Origin: Parcubacteria group bacterium Athens0416_74 | Lineage (GTDB): Bacteria; Patescibacteriota; Minisyncoccia; Phycocordibacterales; UBA2100 | DNA length: 11,314 nucleotides | Assembly: GCA_007375785.1 (NCBI GenBank) | Contig: VMEY01000024.1 | Span: 791-12,104 of the forward strand | Reading direction: 5' to 3' | Part shown: positions 1 through 4,707 of the stretch, piece after piece | Layout: each line of letters begins with the position of its first letter | How positions within the stretch are numbered: position 1 is the stretch's first letter | Translations under genes and position numbers: made by a program | The notes under the pieces: generated by a model | What the model was told of the DNA's origin: nothing | The model's input: the letters and a program-made list of their open reading frames with translations, nothing else | Databases searched by the model: none

Positions 1-40
1 AGAGAGGGCTAGGCTATGGGATTACGATAACTCTATATCT

Positions 41-418
41 ATGGCTACAACAATCGTCGCGGGGGGTGATTCTCAAAAGGGCGTGAAGCCACTGTATCGC
101 GGCACGCAAATAGTCTGGTACATATTCTCAGTCGTCGAAGTACTCCTGCTTTTCCGCTTCCTCCTCAAGCTCATCGGCGCAAATCCTGATGCGGGATTTA
201 CTGCGTTTATCTACATGCTCAGCTATCCGCTCGCGGCGCCCTTCCTCTACGTGGTGCGTTCGATGCAGGTATCGGGAAGTGTATTTGAATGGACGACGCT
301 GCTCGCGATGCTCGTGTATTGGATAGTCGCCTGGGGAATCGTGCGCTTGTTCGTCATGGGCAAACCAGTTTCACGCGCAGAGGCCAACGTGAAGCTCCAA
401 GCACAAGACGTCGCGTAG
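41..418 (+). CDS. YggT-family-like integral membrane protein
   Basis: The product is 125 residues, a small inner-membrane protein resembling the YggT family. What is seen: a polar N-terminus (1-20), then three hydrophobic segments at about residues 22-46, 53-72 and 83-105, and a polar C-terminal tail. The second segment has the Pro-containing SYPLAAPFLYVV stretch typical of the YggT-type repeat (a helix, then a proline-broken loop, then a helix). Known of the family: YggT proteins are short membrane proteins of poorly defined role, linked by context to cell envelope, osmotic response or division. The ATG at 41 has no Shine-Dalgarno sequence in the visible 40 bases; an AT-rich stretch at 23-30 could be a -10 box, but this is weak. 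The next gene starts 110 bases downstream behind its own promoter-like sequence, so cotranscription is uncertain. Family assignment is fairly likely; function is unknown. Confidence 0.75.
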   Translation: MATTIVAGGDSQKGVKPLYRGTQIVWYIFSVVEVLLLFRFLLKLIGANPDAGFTAFIYMLSYPLAAPFLYVVRSMQVSGSVFEWTTLLAMLVYWIVAWGIVRLFVMGKPVSRAEANVKLQAQDVA

Positions 419-452
419 GGACTGCGTTAAAAGACTCATGTCCGTACGACAG

Positions 453-480
453 TTGCCTCGATTGCACTTTCTGCTATGGT
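453..480 (+). promoter_or_regulatory. Promoter with extended -10 upstream of the small basic protein
   Basis: A -35-like TTGCCT (453-458) is followed after 16 bases by TATGGT (475-480), which is preceded by TGC, giving an extended -10 element. Transcription would start near 487, leaving a leader of about 42 bases before the ATG at 529. This is seen by eye only. The spacing equals that of the stronger promoter at 1979-2006. Confidence 0.4.
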
Positions 481-528
481 CGAGGCGGATATCCCACGTC
501 TCGAACATGGTCATGAGGGAGAACTGCA

Positions 529-849
529 ATGAGGAAATGGGGAACGACACAGCTGGGCTGGGGGCCGCACCGCAGCGTGGCGGGAGGACGGATTCAAAGG
601 AAGCTTTCTCGCCGGAGTGTTCGCGGGAAGTCACTTCCCGATGATTCCGGTCTGAAAGCCATTTTTGACGCAGTCCTCGCAGGCCGCGAGATTCAGATCG
701 TAGAGCGCGACAATCGCTCGGTCACGCTCGAAGCTCCAGACGATGACGCAATTTGGAACCTGCTCCTGCCGAAGATTGCGGAAGTCATCGACGCTCCGGC
801 AATTGCGAAAAAAAAGGCGCGGCAGCAGATGCGGCGCAGACGGCATTGA
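529..849 (+). CDS. Small basic protein of unknown function
   Basis: A 106-residue protein that I do not recognise. The start is supported by a strong ribosome binding site, AGGGAG at 516-521, seven bases before the ATG. An intrinsic terminator follows 16 bases after the stop, so the transcription unit is well framed. Residues 1-38 are Arg/Gly/Ser-rich and probably disordered. Residues about 41-88 look like a small alpha/beta domain: a predicted helix (GLKAIFDAVLAG), a strand pair (EIQIVERD and SVTLEAP), then a helix (DAIWNLLLPKIAEVI). The tail (92-106) is strongly basic, ending KKKARQQMRRRRH, as in nucleic-acid-binding proteins. No signal peptide or membrane segment is visible. RNA or DNA binding is an inference from charge only. 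A 68-codon frame starting at 438 overlaps it but lacks comparable start signals. Confidence 0.6.
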   Translation: MRKWGTTQLGWGPHRSVAGGRIQRKLSRRSVRGKSLPDDSGLKAIFDAVLAGREIQIVERDNRSVTLEAPDDDAIWNLLLPKIAEVIDAPAIAKKKARQQMRRRRH

Positions 850-865
850 AGAAATGCCAAGGAGA

Positions 866-892
866 GCGGGCCGCGTGCCCGCCTTTTTCTTT
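866..892 (+). terminator. Rho-independent terminator
   Basis: A perfect 6-bp GC stem, GCGGGC (866-871) with GCCCGC (877-882), has a 5-base loop CGCGT and is followed by C and then TTTTTCTTT (884-892). It lies 16 bases past the stop of the small basic protein gene. The opposite strand has no T-run after the stem, so it ends plus-strand transcription only and is not a terminator for ruvB. Confidence 0.85.
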
Positions 893-914
893 GGGAGATC
901 TCAAGAGAGCTGCG

Positions 915-1934
915 TCAATCAATCAGCTTCTTTTGTCCTGAACCCGGCTTTTCGATACCGAGGTGCGCGTAGCCCTTATCGGTCACGGTGCGGCCGCGCG
1001 GAGTGCGCTCGATGAGGCCCGTTTGCATGAGGTACGGCTCGTTGACCTCTTCTATCGTCGCTTCTTCTTCGGAGAGTGCCGCCGCAATTGTCTTGAGTCC
1101 TACAGGGCCACCGCCGAATTTCTCGCAAAGCAGCGTGAGGATGTCGCGGTCGGTTTGATTGAGTCCGATTTCGTCTATCTCAAGGAGTGCGAGCGCTTTT
1201 TTCACGGTCTTGATGTGAAGTGTCTCTTCGCTCACTGCCGCGAAGTCGCGTGCGCGCTTGAGAAGATAGTTGGCGGTGCGCGGTGTAGCGCGAGAGCGAC
1301 GCGCGACTTCGAGGAGAGAGTCGGCATCCATCTCGATTCCAAGGATTTTTGCAGAGCGTCGCAGTATTTCCGCTATCTCTGCGTCGGTGTAGTACTGCAA
1401 GCGGAAGGTGCCGCCGGAGAATCGCGAGCGAAGCGGCGCCGAGAGCATAGAGATGCGTGTGGTAGCGGCAATGAGTGTAAAAGGTGGGAGCTCAAGCTGC
1501 ACCGTGCGCGCGGCAGGGCCTTTGCCGATGACGATATCGAGCACCCCCGCTTCCATGGCGGGGTAGAGGACCTCTTCTATAGTGCGATTGAGGCGATGCA
1601 TCTCGTCGATAAAGAGGACATCACCCGGTGAGAGGTTGGTGAGTATCGATGCGAGATCACCGACGCGCTCTATTGCGGGGCCCGATGTGCTGCGGAGACT
1701 CGCACCAATCTCTTTTGCCATGAGGTGCGCAAGCGTCGTCTTGCCAAGACCTGGTGGACCATACAAAAGCACGTGCTCGGGCTGATGATTGCGCCCTTTT
1801 GCCGCAGTGAGGAGGATGCGGAGGTTTTCCTTGATAGCCTCCTGACCCACGTATTCTTTCCACGAATCAGGACGAAGCGCCTGGTCGAGGCTACGGGGCG
1901 ACTTTTCTATCTGTTTGTGTTCGGTATCGGTCAT
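915..1934 (-). CDS. ruvB: Holliday junction branch migration helicase RuvB
   Basis: RuvB is the hexameric AAA+ motor that, with RuvA, drives branch migration of Holliday junctions during recombination and repair in the cytoplasm. The product is 339 residues, the family's normal length. Seen: Walker A GPPGLGKT at 59-66; Walker B LFIDEMHRLN around 107-116, with Met where most family members have Ile or Val; sensor-1/arginine-finger segment TLIAATTRISMLSAPLRSRF (153-172); the lid domain (about 180-255); and a C-terminal winged helix containing GLIERTPRGRTVT (306-318), close to the family signature. The ATG at 1934 gives an N-terminus of normal size, with the conserved RPDSWKEYVGQ at 21-31. No ruvA or ruvC is adjacent. 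It is convergent with the small basic protein gene and divergent from the promoter at 1979-2006; a minus-strand -10 (TATTAG, 1994-1999) may overlap that promoter. Confidence 0.97.
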   Translation of the reverse strand: MTDTEHKQIEKSPRSLDQALRPDSWKEYVGQEAIKENLRILLTAAKGRNHQPEHVLLYGPPGLGKTTLAHLMAKEIGASLRSTSGPAIERVGDLASILTNLSPGDVLFIDEMHRLNRTIEEVLYPAMEAGVLDIVIGKGPAARTVQLELPPFTLIAATTRISMLSAPLRSRFSGGTFRLQYYTDAEIAEILRRSAKILGIEMDADSLLEVARRSRATPRTANYLLKRARDFAAVSEETLHIKTVKKALALLEIDEIGLNQTDRDILTLLCEKFGGGPVGLKTIAAALSEEEATIEEVNEPYLMQTGLIERTPRGRTVTDKGYAHLGIEKPGSGQKKLID

Positions 1935-1978
1935 ACGGAGGCTCTACGAAGCCCTGTGAAGGGGAGCGAAGAGGCTGC

Positions 1979-2006
1979 TTGACAAATGGCTCTAATATGC
2001 TATATT
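1979..2006 (+). promoter_or_regulatory. Near-consensus sigma-70-type promoter
   Basis: TTGACA (1979-1984), a perfect -35, is followed after 16 bases by TATATT (2001-2006) preceded by TGC (1998-2000), an extended -10. It is the best promoter in the window. Transcription should start near 2013. No credible reading frame lies downstream for nearly 500 bases, so the likely product is a non-coding RNA. The AT-rich core (aatatgctatatt) is nearly symmetric, so a minus-strand -10 serving ruvB could overlap it. Confidence 0.75.
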
Positions 2007-2008
2007 GG

Positions 2009-2043
2009 AGGGAGAAGCGGAATCAACCCCGCTTTTTCCTTTT
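2009..2043 (+). terminator. Terminator-like hairpin at the 5' end of the intergenic transcript
   Basis: AAGCGG (2015-2020) pairs with CCGCTT (2029-2034) across an 8-base loop. The stem extends outward to about 12 bp (2009-2020 with 2029-2040) if two G-U pairs are allowed. It runs into TTTTT (2033-2037), CC and TTTT (2040-2043). It begins where the promoter at 1979-2006 should start transcription. It could be a very early terminator or attenuator, or a 5' hairpin protecting a longer RNA. The opposite strand has no T-run after the stem. Confidence 0.45.
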
Positions 2044-2046
2044 GTA

Positions 2047-2164
2047 GAGACGCATAGCTTCGGGCAATGGTGGTTTTTCCAAGGACGTGGTGGCGCCGCT
2101 GCCACTATCCTCAGGTCCAGACTGCAACATTCGCCAGAATGCATTGCCCGAAATTGTGCGTCTC
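2047..2164 (+). ncRNA. Candidate structured non-coding RNA, 6S-like in outline
   Basis: No protein gene is credible here, but the sequence folds back on itself strikingly. An outer helix of 8 perfect pairs (2047-2054 with 2157-2164) is followed by a 5x5 near-paired stretch and then 10 perfect pairs (2060-2069 with 2142-2151). Inside are a 13-base 5' single-stranded segment (2070-2082), an apical arm (GGAC 2083-2086 with GTCC 2115-2118, then an 8-bp hairpin 2087-2094 with 2098-2105), and on the 3' side a small hairpin (CATTC 2128-2132, loop GCCA, GAATG 2137-2141). G-U pairs at 2091/2101 and 2092/2100 form only in plus-strand RNA, matching the upstream promoter. A long closing stem, central bubble and small 3'-side hairpin are the outline of 6S RNA, but the apical arm is short and I see no decisive conserved sequence. 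Ends are uncertain; the transcript may run from about 2013 to beyond 2164. Confidence 0.45.
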
Positions 2165-2187
2165 CAACTCCTGTTTGCAATCTAACA

Positions 2188-2267
2188 CCCCATTAGAAAA
2201 TGCAAAGGTGATTCCGCAGTGCGCATTACGCTTGCAGTATTGCAAGTTCGCGGATTTTCTAACGGGG
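2188..2267. repeat. Imperfect long inverted repeat with internal hairpin (REP-like)
   Basis: Arms 2188-2201 (CCCCATTAGAAAAT) and 2254-2267 (ATTTTCTAACGGGG) match at 13 of 14 positions. The single A/C mismatch would be a G-U pair in minus-strand RNA. Nested inside are ATTCCGC (2211-2217) facing GCGGAT (2250-2255), and a perfect 6-bp hairpin CTTGCA-GTAT-TGCAAG (2231-2246). The right arm lies within a word that recurs at 2941-2954, so this may be a dispersed palindromic repeat rather than part of a unique RNA. Confidence 0.6.
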
Positions 2268-2272
2268 CAGGC
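2259..2272. repeat. 14-base dispersed repeat, copy 1
   Basis: CTAACGGGGCAGGC occurs identically here and at 2941-2954, both in non-coding DNA. Two exact 14-mers in an 11-kb window are unlikely by chance, so a genome-wide repeat family is inferred. Here it forms the 3' arm of one inverted repeat and the 5' arm of the next. Confidence 0.6.
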
Positions 2273-2308
2273 CGCATTGCGCTCGCGTAATGGGCGTTTT
2301 GCCTGCCC
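2265..2308. repeat. Inverted repeat enclosing a hairpin
   Basis: GGGCAGGC (2265-2272) pairs perfectly with GCCTGCCC (2301-2308). It encloses CATTGCG-CTCG-CGTAATG (2275-2292), a 7-bp hairpin with one G-U pair that is possible only in plus-strand RNA. It overlaps the end of the preceding inverted repeat by three bases (2265-2267), so the two stems cannot both be fully formed and could be alternative folds. Confidence 0.55.
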
Positions 2309-2314
2309 AAGAAC

Positions 2315-2424
2315 AAACTTTGCTTGCCAACTTGTAGTGAAGCGAAGCGCGGGCGATGAGTTCGCGCCAAGACTACATGCAATGACTATAAAAAATGTGT
2401 CTACTATCTACCCAAGCAAAGTTT
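2315..2424. repeat. 12-bp perfect inverted repeat flanking 86 bases
   Basis: AAACTTTGCTTG (2315-2326) and CAAGCAAAGTTT (2413-2424) are exact reverse complements. Nested within are CTTGTAGT (2331-2338) facing ACTACATG (2372-2379) with one mismatch, and a GC-rich region 2340-2369 able to form a further hairpin. No frame inside looks coding. Beyond it, GTTTAG (2421-2426) and CTAAAC (2438-2443) form another short inverted pair, and AGTGCGG-type words repeat at about 2425 and 2455. It may be a further domain of the intergenic RNA or an independent repeat. Confidence 0.55.
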
Positions 2425-2479
2425 AGTGCGGGGTGGTCTAAACATATGCACCTCAGTGCGGTGGAGCGCGCTCGCGCGC

Positions 2480-2488
2480 TGCTATGAT
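2480..2488 (+). promoter_or_regulatory. Extended -10 element just upstream of the four-helix membrane protein
   Basis: TGCTATGAT (TG 2480-2481, hexamer 2483-2488) ends 8 bases before the ATG at 2497, and there is no Shine-Dalgarno sequence between. No -35 is recognisable in the GC-rich upstream sequence. Transcription would start around 2494-2496, giving an essentially leaderless mRNA. Confidence 0.45.
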
Positions 2489-2496
2489 TGTGGTAC

Positions 2497-2928
2497 ATGC
2501 CCACTCAAAAGAAGCAGTCGGCCACTTGGCGCATTGCGCTCGCGCACTACCTCATAGCCGGGTTTGCCGTACCGTTTGTCGGAAGCTTGTCGCTCACTTT
2601 CTTCTACTACTATGCGCTTCCCGTGCTCACCGACACGACATACCTCGTGCTCGGTGTAGGGGAGACGATGGTCCTGACTTTCATAGGCGTCATACTCGGC
2701 GCGCAGTACATCCGTAGAAAATATCGAATCACCGACGTGTCTTCCGTCGCGAATCTCTCGGCTGCGTACATCGTCGTGTTCACGGGTCTATGGATGAGCG
2801 CCAACATGCTCTTCCTCTCTCAGCTAGCGGAAGTGCCCGTCACTGAGATGACAATCGCATCTATCGAATCAGCGCTCGGAATCTTGGTCTTCTACTTTTC
2901 GAGTAAAAAATACATTCGCACAAACTAG
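2497..2928 (+). CDS. Four-helix integral membrane protein of unknown function
   Basis: A 143-residue protein that I cannot assign to a family. Hydrophobic segments at about residues 14-41, 47-71, 84-107 and 117-135 predict four transmembrane helices with short loops. The N-terminus (MPTQKKQ) and the C-terminus (SSKKYIRTN) are both basic, which by the positive-inside rule places both in the cytoplasm; the RRKYR patch at 73-77 agrees. There is no catalytic motif and no cleavable signal peptide. An in-frame TTG at 2488 lies inside the -10 element, so ATG 2497 is preferred. The gene is followed after 33 bases by the convergent stop of the PilB-type ATPase gene, with no clear intrinsic terminator between. 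It directly follows the structured intergenic region. Confidence 0.75.
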   Translation: MPTQKKQSATWRIALAHYLIAGFAVPFVGSLSLTFFYYYALPVLTDTTYLVLGVGETMVLTFIGVILGAQYIRRKYRITDVSSVANLSAAYIVVFTGLWMSANMLFLSQLAEVPVTEMTIASIESALGILVFYFSSKKYIRTN

Positions 2929-2940
2929 CGAGTTTACGTA

Positions 2941-2954
2941 CTAACGGGGCAGGC
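2941..2954. repeat. 14-base dispersed repeat, copy 2
   Basis: CTAACGGGGCAGGC, identical to 2259-2272, lies in the 33-base gap between two convergent stop codons. It is part of a weak inverted pair (CTAAC 2941-2945, GTTAG 2961-2965) that reaches into the stop codon of the ATPase gene. This copy lacks the long partner arm seen at copy 1. Confidence 0.6.
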
Positions 2955-2961
2955 TTCGTGG

Positions 2962-4653
2962 TTAGGAAATAGTTTCCAACATGACCTCGTCGTTGAGGTC
3001 GACGACACGGGAGAGCTCGTCGTAGGAGGTGACACCTTGGAGAATCTTCACAGCTCCGTCTTGCGCCATACGGCGAATCTTCTGATGCTTTGCGGCGGCC
3101 CAGATGTCGCGCTCGCTCGAGGAGTGGCGCACGCACTCTTCTATTTCTTTATCCATGAGAATCACTTCCACCACCGCGATGCGGCCTTTGTATCCGAGAC
3201 CTCCGCATTTGTCGCACCCTTTGGGGAGCCACATGGTGTCGCGATTCGCAGGAAGCTCGTCCGCATGTGGGATGTGTGCGAGAAGCTGCTCCATCTTTGT
3301 CTTGATATCGCCGGTGATAGGTGTAGGTACACGGCATACCGGGCAGAGTCGGCGCACAAGGCGCTGCGCCATTGCGGTCGTGAGCGCGGCGCCGAGGATG
3401 TCGGGTGCGACACCCATGTCGACGAGGCGCGGAAAGGTACCCGCGGCGTCGTTGGTGTGGAGCGTGGAGAACACGAGGTGACCGGTGAGTGACGCGTTGA
3501 CCGCGGTCGATGCGACCTCCGCGTCGCGGATTTCGCCGACCATGATGATGTCGGGGTCTTGGCGGAGTGTGGAGCGGAGTCCTTGTGCAAATGTGTAGTC
3601 TCTTGAGACCTGTGTCTGTACGATGCCGGGCAGGTGGTATTCCACCGGGTCTTCGATAGTGACGATTTTGATTTCCGGTGAGTGCACTTGGCGCAAGAAT
3701 GCGTAGAGCGTCGTCGTCTTACCGCTACCGGTAGGTCCCGTGTTGAGAATCATGCCGTTGGGCTTTGCGATTTCTTTCGCGAAAATATCCATGAGGTATT
3801 TATCAAAGCCGAGTGCTTCCATGGGGAGCGCGATGGTCGTCGGGTCGAGGAGACGCATGACGATAGTCTCTGCGTATGAGCCGGGGAGTACCGAGGCGCG
3901 TATTTCGACTTCCTTTCCACCGATGACGATGGAGAAGCGGCCGTCTTGTGCCGCATTTTTTACGTTGAGCTTGAGGCCGGAGAGCAGTTTGAGGCGGCTC
4001 GAGACGAGCGAGTATGTGGCTGCGTCAAACATGAGCACCTCCACCAAGACGCCGTCGAGGCGATAGCGCATGCGCACGCCCTCCTCTTCCGGCTCGAGAT
4101 GCACGTCGGATGCACCGAGCGCGAGCGCGCCGGCCATGATGATTTCGAGTACGCGAGATATACGGTGCGCATCTTTGCTGCCCGTGTGGCTCGCAATCTC
4201 CGTCTTTACATCCTGGAGCGTCTTGAGCTTCTCGAGCATCTGCTGGATTGTCTCGTTGGAGAGCGTGAGGATGCCGGCCTCTGTCTCGGTCGCGTATGAG
4301 AGGTCGTGGAAGCGGTCCCACGCATGCTCAAGTGATGCCTGCGAGACAATAAAGCGGCGCACTTCATAGCCGAGGCGCTCAATTGTCTGGAGTGATTTCA
4401 GCGAATCCTCGCGCTCGGGAGCGCGCATCCCTACGAAAATTATTTTATTCACCTTACGAAAGGGAGCGATCTCGACCGCGCGCGCCTCATCCTCGGGCAC
4501 GAGCTTGAGCGCGTCGGTATCGATGGATTTACTCGTGAGGTCGACGTATTCGACGCCGTATCGATGCGAGAGCATCTCCGCGAGCTGCTCCTCTTCTTTT
4601 GCGCGCAGCTCGGTGAGGCGCTCTGCCGCTTTCTTATCGTTGAACGTCGCCAT
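2962..4653 (-). CDS. pilB: PilB/GspE-type secretion or pilus assembly ATPase
   Basis: A hexameric cytoplasmic ATPase that powers type IV pilus extension or type II secretion. The product is 563 residues, near the usual length. Seen in order: an N-terminal GspE/MshEN-like domain (about 20-110, including VPEDEARAVEIAPFRKVN); the PAS-like N2 domain with ASDVHLEP (181-188) and RYRLDG; Walker A GPTGSGKT (306-313); Asp box IVTIEDPVEYH (330-340); Walker B region DPDIIMVGEIRDAEV (366-380); His box TGHLVFSTLHTND (390-402); and a four-Cys zinc site, C437/C440 with C480/C483. All catalytic motifs are intact. The Cys4 site and LPGIVQTQVS fit the extension ATPase (PilB/GspE) rather than PilT. ATG 4653 is preferred over an in-frame GTG at 4671, because TACAAT (4660-4665, minus strand) lies between them. 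No pilC, pilT or pilin gene is adjacent. PilB versus GspE cannot be settled from this window. Confidence 0.93.
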   Translation of the reverse strand: MATFNDKKAAERLTELRAKEEEQLAEMLSHRYGVEYVDLTSKSIDTDALKLVPEDEARAVEIAPFRKVNKIIFVGMRAPEREDSLKSLQTIERLGYEVRRFIVSQASLEHAWDRFHDLSYATETEAGILTLSNETIQQMLEKLKTLQDVKTEIASHTGSKDAHRISRVLEIIMAGALALGASDVHLEPEEEGVRMRYRLDGVLVEVLMFDAATYSLVSSRLKLLSGLKLNVKNAAQDGRFSIVIGGKEVEIRASVLPGSYAETIVMRLLDPTTIALPMEALGFDKYLMDIFAKEIAKPNGMILNTGPTGSGKTTTLYAFLRQVHSPEIKIVTIEDPVEYHLPGIVQTQVSRDYTFAQGLRSTLRQDPDIIMVGEIRDAEVASTAVNASLTGHLVFSTLHTNDAAGTFPRLVDMGVAPDILGAALTTAMAQRLVRRLCPVCRVPTPITGDIKTKMEQLLAHIPHADELPANRDTMWLPKGCDKCGGLGYKGRIAVVEVILMDKEIEECVRHSSSERDIWAAAKHQKIRRMAQDGAVKILQGVTSYDELSRVVDLNDEVMLETIS

Positions 4654-4659
4654 GGCGCT

Positions 4660-4665
4660 ATTGTA
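4660..4665 (-). promoter_or_regulatory. -10 element of the PilB-type ATPase gene
   Basis: On the minus strand, TACAAT ends 6 bases before the ATG at 4653, so transcription should begin at or beside the start codon. No clear -35 is seen and there is no ribosome binding site. Together with the plus-strand TACAAT at 4692-4697 it forms a divergent promoter pair within about 40 bases. Confidence 0.45.
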
Positions 4666-4688
4666 ACGCACTTCGCTCGAGAAGAAGG

Positions 4689-4697
4689 TGCTACAAT
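4689..4697 (+). promoter_or_regulatory. Extended -10 element of the 673-residue protein gene
   Basis: TGCTACAAT (hexamer 4692-4697) ends 10 bases before the ATG at 4708. No Shine-Dalgarno sequence lies between. The leader would be roughly 3-5 bases. It is divergent from the PilB-type gene's -10 element. Confidence 0.45.
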
Positions 4698-4707
4698 TTG
4701 CTCATCT

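Noticed and set aside
438..644. 68-codon plus-strand frame starting at 438
   Set aside because: It overlaps the better supported 106-residue gene in another frame, has no good ribosome binding site, and begins upstream of the predicted promoter -10 at 475-480.
963..1631. 222-codon plus-strand open frame
   Set aside because: Antisense to ruvB, whose AAA+ motifs are complete; Cys/Arg-rich low-quality translation.
2188..2424. CRISPR array or insertion sequence ends
   Set aside because: There are no regularly spaced direct repeats, no transposase gene and no target-site duplication around the inverted repeats that I can see.
2067..2426. 119-codon plus-strand open frame across the intergenic region
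   Set aside because: It runs straight through four inverted-repeat structures, its translation has no domain-like pattern, and it lacks a ribosome binding site. Length by chance is plausible at this GC content.
2007..2440. RNase P RNA, tmRNA or SRP RNA
   Set aside because: I could not find the RNase P GAAAGUCC-type core, the tmRNA T-arm/CCA end or the SRP GGAAGNAGC-type apical motif. The CAGGTCC at 2112-2118 resembles the SRP loop start, but the rest does not follow.
4654..4671. GTG start at 4671 for the PilB-type ATPase
   Set aside because: The -10-like TACAAT lies between this GTG and ATG 4653, and the six extra residues do not resemble the family N-terminus.
4564..4707. 5' extension of the 673-residue protein frame by 48 codons
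   Set aside because: The extension is antisense to the start of the PilB-type gene, and a -10 element lies at 4689-4697, so translation from 4708 is more economical.
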